A stretch of 33,876 bases of DNA from an uncultured Parvularcula sp. (lineage in GTDB: Bacteria; Pseudomonadota; Alphaproteobacteria; Caulobacterales; Parvularculaceae). The position numbers and the translations under genes were made by a program. Location: NCBI GenBank assembly GCA_937919225.1, contig CALFRH010000229.1, positions 1 through 33,876 on the forward strand, in the 5' to 3' direction. Position 1 is the first letter of the stretch. Each line of letters starts with the position of its first letter. This document shows, one piece after another, positions 25,375 through 33,379 of this stretch. The notes beneath the pieces are model-generated. The model was given only the letters and a program-made list of their open reading frames with translations. It did no database searches and was not told the DNA's origin.

Positions 25375-26733
25375 ATGACCTATTCTTCTTCTATCTCCGT
25401 CGCCACGAACCCGCCCAATGCGGCCCTCTACCAGCTTCAAGGTTTAGATTTCCAAGGCTTACCCCCTGAAACCCATATGCGCATAGAGGTGCGTCACCAG
25501 GATGCCGCTGGCTGGGATTGGGGGGCGTCGTTTGCCGGGCAGACGGATGCTGAGGGCCAGCTCACCATGGGTGCTGTTAAAGGTGCCGGGGAGGCGGCGG
25601 ATAGTCTGACTTGGCTATGGAACCTTCAACCCATAGCGGGGGAAGCAGCGCTGATTGAAGCCGTCCAGCGGGGCACTCTTATTGGCTTGGCCCCCGCATT
25701 GGAAACGCCGCTATCGCCGCTTGAGCTTGATCTAACGGTTCTCCTTGATGGTGATGCCATCTTCGCATCCCCTCTTTCCCTACCCCGCTGTCCGAAGAGT
25801 GTTCGTGCAGAGACCATCCAACACCAAAAATTGCGGGGGCAATGGTTTAGACCAATCGACCAGGCGGTGAGGGGAGCTGTGCTCGTCCTTGGGGGATCTG
25901 AGGGCGGGATTGTCCCCGCGCGGGCGGCGGCCTTGGCGGCAGAAGGGTACGCCGCGCTGGCCCTTGGCTATTTTGATTATGAGGACCGGCCCAAGGCCGC
26001 CAGCAATCTCCCCCTCGATTACTTTGAGGCCGCCCTTGCTTGGATGGGAGAACAAGTTCCAGGTGAAAAACGATTTGTGTGGGGAGGGTCCCGGGGGTCG
26101 GAGGCTGCTCTTCTGTCGGCGGTCCATTTTTCGGCATTGGTTGATGGTGTCATTGGTTGGGTTCCTGGGCCGCTGGTTCACACAGGGTTTGATATGGTGG
26201 GGGGAACAGACTTTGCAGTGATCGAAGACCCTATGTGGACACTGAAGGGCGTGCCGGTGCCAGGCGCCCCCCACCTGCCGGTGACGGCAGCTCGACAATC
26301 GGCGCGAGAGCGCGCCTATTCGTCTATGCCAGGATATCGGTATACAGCGGAATTTCGAGATCTTTGGGCAACCCCTGGGTTGGGTAAACCCTATGGCATC
26401 CCGATTGAACAGGTAAAGGCGCCGGTCTTGTTGGTGGGGGCAGAGGATGACGGCATCTGGCCTTCGGCTGAAGGGGCGGAGATACTCTTAGCCCGCCATC
26501 AACAAAGGGGGGGAGAGGCAACGGTGGAGGCGATTATCCTGCCCAAGGCGGGTCACGCCCTTGGCATGCCGAATGAGCCGCGCCCCTATTCCCATGTGGC
26601 CTATTGGCAGGGGGGATATTCCGGAGTTGAAGGCGGCTTTATTGACCAGGGCGGCACCCCTGAAACCAATGCCAAAGCGGCCCGTGACGGTTGGGCGGCG
26701 GCGCTTCGCTTCTTGGGCTGCGACGCGGTTTAG
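25375..26733 (+). CDS. BAAT/acyl-CoA thioesterase family alpha/beta hydrolase
   Basis: 452-aa protein with the two-domain layout of acyl-CoA thioesterase/bile acid-CoA:amino acid N-acyltransferases. The N-terminal beta domain (residues about 15-130) includes RIEVRHQDAAGWDW. The C-terminal hydrolase has GGSEGG, LALGYFDYEDRPK, LDYFEAALAW and a triad S239 (WGGSRGSEA), D358 (GAEDDGIW) and H394 (KAGHALG). Ser at the nucleophile position favours hydrolysis, while Cys is typical of the N-acyltransferases. No clear signal peptide. GAGGGG precedes the ATG. Divergent from the peptidase operon and sharing its operator. It may split an acyl-CoA or an N-acyl/ester bond of the island's substrate. Confidence 0.85.
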   Translation: MTYSSSISVATNPPNAALYQLQGLDFQGLPPETHMRIEVRHQDAAGWDWGASFAGQTDAEGQLTMGAVKGAGEAADSLTWLWNLQPIAGEAALIEAVQRGTLIGLAPALETPLSPLELDLTVLLDGDAIFASPLSLPRCPKSVRAETIQHQKLRGQWFRPIDQAVRGAVLVLGGSEGGIVPARAAALAAEGYAALALGYFDYEDRPKAASNLPLDYFEAALAWMGEQVPGEKRFVWGGSRGSEAALLSAVHFSALVDGVIGWVPGPLVHTGFDMVGGTDFAVIEDPMWTLKGVPVPGAPHLPVTAARQSARERAYSSMPGYRYTAEFRDLWATPGLGKPYGIPIEQVKAPVLLVGAEDDGIWPSAEGAEILLARHQQRGGEATVEAIILPKAGHALGMPNEPRPYSHVAYWQGGYSGVEGGFIDQGGTPETNAKAARDGWAAALRFLGCDAV

Positions 26734-28469
26734 GGGTGTTCTTCATCCGCCCCGCCCCAGGTGAAGGTCGGCCCTTCTTCTAAGAGCGTGATCAAGGGCT
26801 TGAGATGGTCCGTATAGGTCTTCCAGCGACCGACAGACCCCTTATAAATCGGTTGCCGAACCTGCCAGCGACTAGGGGTCCGAACTGGGCGCTCGGTCTC
26901 ATGGAACCGTGCGCAGGCTTCATCCCATGGGAGGCCGCATGCGTCTACAAGGCCTTTAGCGTGCTGGTCGAAATCGGCGACCATCCCTTCATAGGGAAGA
27001 TGGTGAATTCGTCCGGGCAGCACTTTTTCCCAATGGGACACAAGGCGGCCGTAAAGGGCGTAATAGCGGGCAAAACTATCCTGACGGGCACGGAAGGCCT
27101 GAAGACTATCCGTAAACTCCGTCATATAACAGGAAATGAAGACGTCTCGGGGGTCCCGGTGGCAATGAATGATCGTGCCGTTTGGAAAAAGGGCGGCAAA
27201 CAGTCCAAGATGGCTGAAATTGAAGGGGAATTTGTCCACCACCCGGGCGGGGTCACCGCTTGTCGCGGTGGCAAGCGCTTCAAGATAGCCTACGGCGGCA
27301 TCCTTCAACGCCCCGCTAATGGCCTCCTGTTTAAGGAGTTCAGGGTAAGTCCCAAACCCTCCTGCGGTGAGGTGCGCTGGAATGCGCGCGAGGTCCGGTA
27401 ACTCTCCTGCCCCCTCTCCTTGGGGATGGCTGGCCAGGACTTGTTCAGCCAGGGTGGTCCCGGTGCGGGGGAGCCCCACAATAAGGACGGGCTTTGTGGA
27501 TGGAGAGCCATGGGCAGCGAGGTCCGTCACAAGGTCGCGGGTAAAGACGGCTTCTAACCGGTCGACTTCTGCTTCGGCGGCGGCCGCGTCGAAGGGGGCG
27601 GTTTTTGCGACAGCGTCGTTTGCCCGCTTAGCAGCGGTGAATGCCGCATCCCAGTCTCCCCGGCGGTCTCGAGCCCGGGCAATGGCGAAGGACAGCCGAA
27701 CCTGATCGGGTTCCTGCAATCGCGGATCGTCCACAATGGTCTCCGCCTGCGAAAGTTCGTCTGGTGTTGCGGTATCGGTCCGGAGGCTGAGAAGAGCGGC
27801 GAGGGCGCGGGGGTGGCCCGGTCGTTGGTTGAGGGCGTCGCGAAGCGTACTTGCCGCTGCGTCGAACTGGCCCAGTTCCGTCTCGCATGAGGCGACTTGT
27901 ATGGCAGCGGCGGTCAGATTGGGTTGAGCCGCCAGCGCTCGTCGGTAGGCGGATAAGGCTTCCGCCGCCTTGCCCTGGTGGCGCAAGACCCCGCCCAAAG
28001 CCATAGCGGGTTTAGGGTGGTTGAGGACCTTAACCGCCCGCTCGAAGAGTTGGGCGGCCTCGTCGAGGAGGCCTTGATCACGATAGAGACTTCCCAAATT
28101 GGTCAGCACTTCGCCATTGTTAGGGTTTTGGAGAAGAGTGGCTTCGAATGCCTTTCGCGCCTCGTCTAGGGCGCCGGCGGCAAGGGCCACCTTGCCTAGA
28201 TCAGCAAGGACCCGCGCGTCGCCATCCGTTAGCTGAGCAGCTGTCCTAAGGGCGCTGAGGGCACCGTCCTGTTGGCCGGACTGTGCCAGGGCGATCCCCA
28301 GCCCATAATGAACACCAGGGTTTTTGGCATCAAGGGCGAGGGCCTTTTTGTAGAGTGTAATAGCGGTCGCAAGATCGCCCGAGCGGTGCCTGTCGGCCGC
28401 CGCCCGGGCGATATTGGCTGGACTCTCAGTCCCGTGGATTAAAAGCTCGCTGTTAGATTTGCTGTCCAC
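26730..28469 (-). CDS. TPR-containing sulfotransferase
   Basis: 579-aa fusion. The N-terminal half (to about residue 290) is TPR helical repeats, e.g. GDLATAITLYKKALALDAKNP, then EVLTNLGSLYRDQGLLDEAAQ. The C-terminal part is a PAPS-dependent sulfotransferase domain with the 5'-phosphosulfate loop GLPRTGTT at residues 332-339 (R335) and the 3'-phosphate motif CHRDPRDVFISCYMTEF. No signal peptide. The only plausible start is GTG 28469, which lies inside the TonB-receptor gene (31-nt overlap), implying coupled translation. The acceptor is unknown. The stop overlaps the convergent BAAT stop by 4 nt. Confidence 0.88.
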   Translation of the reverse strand: MDSKSNSELLIHGTESPANIARAAADRHRSGDLATAITLYKKALALDAKNPGVHYGLGIALAQSGQQDGALSALRTAAQLTDGDARVLADLGKVALAAGALDEARKAFEATLLQNPNNGEVLTNLGSLYRDQGLLDEAAQLFERAVKVLNHPKPAMALGGVLRHQGKAAEALSAYRRALAAQPNLTAAAIQVASCETELGQFDAAASTLRDALNQRPGHPRALAALLSLRTDTATPDELSQAETIVDDPRLQEPDQVRLSFAIARARDRRGDWDAAFTAAKRANDAVAKTAPFDAAAAEAEVDRLEAVFTRDLVTDLAAHGSPSTKPVLIVGLPRTGTTLAEQVLASHPQGEGAGELPDLARIPAHLTAGGFGTYPELLKQEAISGALKDAAVGYLEALATATSGDPARVVDKFPFNFSHLGLFAALFPNGTIIHCHRDPRDVFISCYMTEFTDSLQAFRARQDSFARYYALYGRLVSHWEKVLPGRIHHLPYEGMVADFDQHAKGLVDACGLPWDEACARFHETERPVRTPSRWQVRQPIYKGSVGRWKTYTDHLKPLITLLEEGPTFTWGGADEEHP

Positions 28470-30679
28470 GACCGTGTTTCACCATATCCCCATCCGGCAA
28501 AGCCAGAGCCGAGGAATAGCACAAAGTACTCCTCGTCCGTGAGGTTTTTACCGACAATCCGCGCCGTGAGGGTATCGTTGATCTCATAGGACAAGTTTGC
28601 CTCGAACAGCGTGTAGCCATCAAGCTGCAGATCGTTGTCGTCGTCAACCTCTTGCTCCCCCACATGGCGAAGGCCGCCGCCAATGCTCAGGCCTTCAATC
28701 CCAAGCGAGGCGGGGATTTGATATTGCGCGAAGATATTGAAGAGATGCTTCGGCGCGTTTGGAATGGCGTTACCGATGAGGCTTTCTTCGGCTGAGTTTG
28801 TGATTTCCGTATCGAGGTACGAGTAGGACGTAATCACGTCGAGGCCGGGTAGGACCTCCCCGATCACTTCCAGCTCAACGCCCTTATGTTCCTGTTCACG
28901 GGGTGAAGGTTCGGCACGGACGCCATCACCGATCACTGAGGGAACATTGTCCCGCTCAATAAGGAACGCCGCAATACTCGCCCCCACAAGGCCATCCATG
29001 AACTCGCCTTTTACCCCAAGCTCATATTGAGTGCCCTGTTCGGGGTCGATGGGCTCGCCGGTTGCTGTCAGGGATTGCGTGGGGATAAAGCCCTCTGAAT
29101 AGCTGAAGTAAGCAAAGACATTGTCCATCGCCTCATAGACAATACCGGCGCGCAATAAGGTGTCATCAACCTTGCCGTCAACATCCAGATCATATCCGGA
29201 CGCGTCCGGGTCACCGGGGTCTGCGAACGGACCTTCTGAGCCACCATTGTTGATCCCGGTACCATCAAATTCTTCTTCTTCGTACCGTGCGCCCAGCAAG
29301 ATCTGTAGGCGGTCGACTGGTCTGAGGATGAGTTGTGCGGTCAAAGACAGATTCTGTTCGCTTCGCTCCGTCTGGTCCCAGGGGAAGGTGGGCTGGACCG
29401 AGATGGGCACATCGTCAACACTCGGCGCATCGGTTGTGGGCGTCAGGATGTTGGCATATTGAGCGAAGAACGTTGAAGGATCCTGGAGCTGATAGTCTTC
29501 CTGAAAGGTCCGGTCCTGATACTGACCGAGTAGAAGGAAAGTATGCTCTTGACCACCAAGTTCGAAATCCCCCCCGAGGGCGAGTTCGGTGAAGGTTGTC
29601 TCATATTTGTCTTCGTCATCGTAGGTATACCAGAAGGCATAAGGGCCTTCGACGCCAAATCCGAATGCTTCTGGCCCACCAAGGCCGAGGAAGCTGACAA
29701 AGCGGTGGCGACGCTCGGATGTGGCGTACCCAGCCGATGCGCGGACATAGAGATTGTCGTTGATCTGATGCCGGAGGTTCGCGAGCACATCTTTGTTCTC
29801 ATACTCATTGTCACACCCTTGAACGAAGGCGCAGCCATTCCATTCGGTGGGAATGAAATCTGGCACTGATCCTTCACCGCGATAATCACGGGAGAACAAG
29901 GAAACAGGATCCGCTTGACCTGACTCATAGCTGAAATCGATCTCAAGGATTGTGTCCGGGCTCAAATCAATGTCGAGGGCAGCTTTGACCGGTGTTTTCT
30001 CGATGCCCTCGCGGTTCCGGAAGCCGTTCCGGGTCTCATAGGCGACACCCGCATACCCGCGAACACTGCCGGACTCGGTAAGGGGACCGGAAATCTCAGC
30101 GGAGTAACGCTGACGGTCAAAGGAGCCTGTCTCAAGGAGGAGGTCGATTTCCAAACTGTCGGAGGGGCGCCGGGTCACAATGTTAATGGCGCCGCCATAG
30201 TTCAGTGTTCCCAAAGTAATTGATGTCGGGCCGCGCAGGAATTCGATCCGCTCAATACCGAGAAGGTCGCGATCCACATTGGTCCCGATCATAACGCTGT
30301 TGAGCAGAATCCCTTCCGCCACGCTAAGGTTGAACCCGCGGGCCTGGAACCGGTTATCGAAACCGCCATAGCTACCGACATTCACATAGCCGGGCACAAG
30401 GCCAATCGTGTCTTCAAGGTCGCGCGCGGCGGTGAGATCGAGAAGGTCGTCCGTCAAAACCGTGATGGCCTGGGGCGTCTCAACGATCGGGAGCAAGATC
30501 TTCGTTGCGGTGCTGGCATCGGTGGGGCGGAAGAATTCCACCTGGCCCGTCACAACAATTTCATCCACGACTTCGCCCGATTGCTCCTGCGCATTGGCGA
30601 TGGCCGTTCCCATGGCGGCAAGGCAGCACCCAGAAAGGAGCGCTGAGCGATGACCCTTAGAAATCCTGTAAATCGACAT
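28439..30679 (-). CDS. TonB-dependent outer-membrane receptor, siderophore type
   Basis: 746 aa. The start at 30679 (GAGG at 6 nt) gives a clean signal peptide: hydrophobic to residue 27, cleavage after ANA-30. An upstream GTG/ATG frame from 30751 would read through the operator. The TonB box DEIVVTG (39-45) is followed by a plug domain with ETPQAITVLTDDLL, YGGFDNRFQARGF and ERIEFLRGPTS, the ferric-siderophore receptor style. A 22-strand-type barrel ends in a C-terminal Phe (LTASF). It imports a large ligand, perhaps a peptide or siderophore. Control by a GntR-type site rather than an evident Fur box suggests nutrient scavenging rather than simple iron response. Confidence 0.92.
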   Translation of the reverse strand: MSIYRISKGHRSALLSGCCLAAMGTAIANAQEQSGEVVDEIVVTGQVEFFRPTDASTATKILLPIVETPQAITVLTDDLLDLTAARDLEDTIGLVPGYVNVGSYGGFDNRFQARGFNLSVAEGILLNSVMIGTNVDRDLLGIERIEFLRGPTSITLGTLNYGGAINIVTRRPSDSLEIDLLLETGSFDRQRYSAEISGPLTESGSVRGYAGVAYETRNGFRNREGIEKTPVKAALDIDLSPDTILEIDFSYESGQADPVSLFSRDYRGEGSVPDFIPTEWNGCAFVQGCDNEYENKDVLANLRHQINDNLYVRASAGYATSERRHRFVSFLGLGGPEAFGFGVEGPYAFWYTYDDEDKYETTFTELALGGDFELGGQEHTFLLLGQYQDRTFQEDYQLQDPSTFFAQYANILTPTTDAPSVDDVPISVQPTFPWDQTERSEQNLSLTAQLILRPVDRLQILLGARYEEEEFDGTGINNGGSEGPFADPGDPDASGYDLDVDGKVDDTLLRAGIVYEAMDNVFAYFSYSEGFIPTQSLTATGEPIDPEQGTQYELGVKGEFMDGLVGASIAAFLIERDNVPSVIGDGVRAEPSPREQEHKGVELEVIGEVLPGLDVITSYSYLDTEITNSAEESLIGNAIPNAPKHLFNIFAQYQIPASLGIEGLSIGGGLRHVGEQEVDDDNDLQLDGYTLFEANLSYEINDTLTARIVGKNLTDEEYFVLFLGSGFAGWGYGETRSWTANLTASF

Positions 30680-30718
30680 CTTATCCCTCATTTTGCTGCG
30701 ACGCAGCATCTCTGCTAC

Positions 30719-30752
30719 TTTGTGCACGATCATTAAATTTATTGCATACAAT
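30719..30752. promoter_or_regulatory. Tandem GntR-type operator upstream of TonB receptor
   Basis: TTTGTGCACGAT (30719-30730) and ATTGCATACAAT (30741-30752) have starts 22 bp apart. Read on the plus strand this repeats the layout at the crotonase promoter (TGTGCACGAT core, 10-bp gap, ATTG-AT-CAAT), although the genes run in opposite directions. Confidence 0.75.
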
Positions 30753-31064
30753 CTTTTGGTCTAATAGATACATTTTGCACCGAAGCTTGGTTTGGGCGGG
30801 TGATGTTTCATTTTGGCAACATCGCGTGCGGTGCGCTGGACGACGGATCGCGAGGGTGGCCCTTTCGCCGGCGCCGCATCATCGGCATCGTCAGTCTTGG
30901 GAAAGCCGCGAAGAACGTCTTGTATTCCGCCCGATAGCGATGGGATTTCAGCGCCTTCTTGTCGCGATCACGTCAATGTAAGAGCGATGGCGTTTTGCAT
31001 TCCTTTGGGGCGTGAGGCGCCCTGACCCTTGCCAATCGCGGCCCCATCCCTATGGGTCTCCCGC
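30753..31064. other. Non-coding gap between TonB receptor and cobT
   Basis: No convincing gene. Short frames on both strands lack usable starts or family character. A hairpin pairs GATGTT (30802-30807) with AACATC (30818-30823), and a small GGGCG/CGCCC hairpin lies just before cobT. No B12-box resembling GCCAGGAGACCTGC or other cobalamin-riboswitch landmark was seen. The promoter for the cob operon must lie here, but its position is unclear. Confidence 0.5.
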
Positions 31065-32090
31065 ATGGATCAGAACAGAGAAGACTTCGAAACGCAGCTC
31101 CGAGCCGCGCTCGACGGGAAAACCAAGCCCCTCGGCTCCTTAGGGCGAATGGAAACCCTGGCGGCCACTGTGGCGCGCATTCAAGGGACGCTCGCGCCGC
31201 GGGCCGAGACCTGCGCCCTCACCATCTTTGCCGGTGACCACGGCATGGCCCAGGCGGGGGTCTCGGCCTTCCCCCAAAGTGTGACCCGTCAAATGGTGCT
31301 CAATTTCCTGTCAGGCGGCGCCGCGGCCAATGTCTTTGCGGCATCGATTGGCGCAACCATCAATGTCGTTGATGCAGGCGTCGCTGGCGCCCCCATCGAC
31401 CAGCCGGGCCTTATCCAGGAGCGTATCGCAGCGGGGACGGCAAACGCTATCGAGGAAGCGGCGATGGACCCTGGCCAGGTGGCGCGCGCTTTTGAACGCG
31501 GGCGCGGCATGGGTCAGGCTATCGACGCGGACGTGGCCTGTTTTGGGGAGATGGGCATCGGGAACACCTCCTCAGCCTCCCTGGTTGCTGCGAAGGTGCT
31601 CGGACGATCAGTAGGGGACCTTGCTGGGCGAGGAACCGGGCTTGATGATGAGGGCCTCCGTCGCAAGGTGGCGCTCCTCGAGACAGCGGCCCACCGAACG
31701 CCAGTGCAATTAGAGGCGCATACGGCCCTTTCCGAATATGGTGGATTTGAGATCGCGATGATGGCCGGCGCGATGGTGGGGGCAGCCGAAAAGCAGCGTG
31801 TGGTGATTGTGGACGGATTCATTGCAACCGCTGCTGCGCTGTGCGCGCGGGGGATGGCCCCTGGATGCGAGGCGGCCTTCATCTTCGCTCATCAATCCGC
31901 TGAAGCAGGACATGGGGTGATGCTGGAGGCGCTCGGCGCAACGCCATTGCTTGCCCTCGATATGCGCCTTGGGGAAGGGACCGGGGCGCTTCTTGCCTTC
32001 CCATTGGTGAAGGTGGCGGCAGCGATGTTGCGAGACATGGCCAGTTTTGAAAGCGCGAGCGTTAGTGGACCCGTGAGCGATCCCGCGTGA
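31065..32090 (+). CDS. cobT: Nicotinate-nucleotide--dimethylbenzimidazole phosphoribosyltransferase
   Basis: Makes alpha-ribazole-5'-phosphate for the lower ligand of cobalamin. 341 aa from the ATG at 31065; a TTG at 31029 would add 12 residues, and neither start has a strong Shine-Dalgarno. Motifs: TKPLGSLGRME, FAGDHGMAQAGVSAFPQ, GEMGIGNTSSAS, GRGTGLDDEGL, VDGFIATAAAL, FAHQSAEAGH and LGEGTGA, whose E304 is the catalytic base position. It overlaps cobS by 4 nt (GTGA) and starts a four-gene cobalamin operon. Confidence 0.95.
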   Translation: MDQNREDFETQLRAALDGKTKPLGSLGRMETLAATVARIQGTLAPRAETCALTIFAGDHGMAQAGVSAFPQSVTRQMVLNFLSGGAAANVFAASIGATINVVDAGVAGAPIDQPGLIQERIAAGTANAIEEAAMDPGQVARAFERGRGMGQAIDADVACFGEMGIGNTSSASLVAAKVLGRSVGDLAGRGTGLDDEGLRRKVALLETAAHRTPVQLEAHTALSEYGGFEIAMMAGAMVGAAEKQRVVIVDGFIATAAALCARGMAPGCEAAFIFAHQSAEAGHGVMLEALGATPLLALDMRLGEGTGALLAFPLVKVAAAMLRDMASFESASVSGPVSDPA

Positions 32091-32845
32091 GGAACGAGGC
32101 GGCCACATTCCTCCTCGCGGTGCAGTTCTTGACCCGACTGCCGGTGCGGGGCGATGGTCTCTACTCACCGGCGCGTCTGGCCGCGTCGGTGCGGTACTAC
32201 CCTCTAGTTGGTATGCTGATTGGTGGTGTCTGCGCAGGTGTTTTTGTGGCAAGCCACTTTCTGTTTCCATCGATGATCGCCGTGATCCTCGCCGTGGCGG
32301 TGGGGGGGCTACTTACGGGGGCTTTCCACGAGGACGGTTTGGCGGACACATTTGACGGTGTGGGCGGGGGGCTCAGCCGGGAAAAAGCACTGGCCATCAT
32401 GAGGGATTCTCGGCTGGGCACTTACGGCACCTTGGCATTGGTGACGGCGTTGGCTCTAAAGATCAGTGCCTTGATCTTCCTGGCCCCAGACCTTGTTATC
32501 GCTGCGCTTATGGCGGGACATGGTTTGTCGCGACTGTCCAGCGTCCTCGTTATCGCCACGAGCCGCTATGTTCGAGATGAAGGCACGGGCAAGCCGGTTG
32601 CAGGGGGCGTATCCCCCACAAGCCTGATGATTGCCCTTGGGACGGGGGCGGCAGTTATAGGCATATGGTGCGTTTTTCTCACGCCGATGGCTCTGGCATG
32701 GGCGAGTGGTGGCCTTCTACTAGGGCACCTCTTTATGCGGATGTTCTTTGAACCGAAGCTTGGCGGGTATACTGGTGACACGCTGGGGGCGGTTCAACAG
32801 ATGAGTGAGATTGGCTTTTACCTGGGGCTCGTGGCATGGCTTTGA
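32087..32845 (+). CDS. cobS: Adenosylcobinamide-GDP ribazoletransferase (cobalamin synthase)
   Basis: Integral membrane enzyme joining adenosylcobinamide-GDP and alpha-ribazole (phosphate). 252 aa, typical length. Motifs: AVQFLTRLPV at the N-terminus, RYYPLVGMLIG, then FHEDGLADTFDGVGGG and IMRDSRLGTYGTLAL, the acidic metal-binding family signatures, followed by several hydrophobic helices. The GTG start overlaps the cobT stop. Its own stop lies within the next gene (10-nt overlap). Confidence 0.95.
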   Translation: MRNEAATFLLAVQFLTRLPVRGDGLYSPARLAASVRYYPLVGMLIGGVCAGVFVASHFLFPSMIAVILAVAVGGLLTGAFHEDGLADTFDGVGGGLSREKALAIMRDSRLGTYGTLALVTALALKISALIFLAPDLVIAALMAGHGLSRLSSVLVIATSRYVRDEGTGKPVAGGVSPTSLMIALGTGAAVIGIWCVFLTPMALAWASGGLLLGHLFMRMFFEPKLGGYTGDTLGAVQQMSEIGFYLGLVAWL

Positions 32846-33366
32846 TCCTTTTGCGCCATACAACCCCCATGGTGGCGCCCGGTACATGCTATGGTCAAAC
32901 CGATCTCGACGTCGCGGCAACGTTTGAAACCGAAGCGGCCAAGGCGTTTGTTGCCCTACCTCCTGTTCATCGGCCCGCCCACCGCATTGTAACAAGTCCC
33001 CTTCGCCGATGTCGCAAGCTAGCGGACTTTATCAGCCAGCGCTCAGGGTTGCCGGTGGAGGATGACCCTCGCCTTATGGAAATGGATTTCGGCAGCTGGG
33101 AGGATCGGCCCTGGACGACCATTCCCAAGATCGAGATCGATATGTGGGCAGATGACTTTTTTCACGCCTGTCCCCATGGTGGCGAAAGTGTGTCCATGCT
33201 GAGCACTCGCGTTCGGGAGGCCCTTCATGATTGGGGTACTCGCGAGACGCCGACGCTGATTGTCACCCATGCGGGAGTGATCCGCGCCGCCTTGGCCACC
33301 GGCGAGACCGCGGATGACTTCAACACACAGATCGACTTTGGCAGCTTTGTCACTATATCCCAATGA
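32836..33366 (+). CDS. cobC: Histidine phosphatase, probable alpha-ribazole phosphatase
   Basis: 176-aa phosphoglycerate-mutase-like phosphatase. The phospho-accepting His is in LILLRHTTP, with TSPLRRCRKLA, EMDFGSWEDRPW, and the second His in IVTHAGVIRA. Its position between cobS and cobO supports dephosphorylation of alpha-ribazole-phosphate or adenosylcobalamin-phosphate (CobC role). Family alone would not give specificity. ATG inside the cobS end. Confidence 0.85.
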   Translation: MALILLRHTTPMVAPGTCYGQTDLDVAATFETEAAKAFVALPPVHRPAHRIVTSPLRRCRKLADFISQRSGLPVEDDPRLMEMDFGSWEDRPWTTIPKIEIDMWADDFFHACPHGGESVSMLSTRVREALHDWGTRETPTLIVTHAGVIRAALATGETADDFNTQIDFGSFVTISQ

Positions 33367-33379
33367 AGAGGAGCCCTTC

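Noticed and set aside
22977-30679. Lasso-peptide type cluster (TonB receptor with an isopeptidase-like S9 protein)
   Set aside because: No precursor peptide, cyclase or leader protease genes seen. The S9 protein has a DPP-IV-type propeller and lies with a D-aminopeptidase, not with lasso genes.
30742-30981. 79-codon frame and similar short frames on the other strand
   Set aside because: The start overlaps the operator, there is no ribosome site, composition is Arg/His-rich, and no family motif is seen.
30753-31064. Cobalamin riboswitch before cobT
   Set aside because: No B12-box (GCCAGGAGACCTGC-like) or other conserved core segment was found on the plus strand; only short hairpins are present.
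31710-32270. 186-codon frame antisense to cobT/cobS
   Set aside because: Shadow of high-GC codons in two secure genes.
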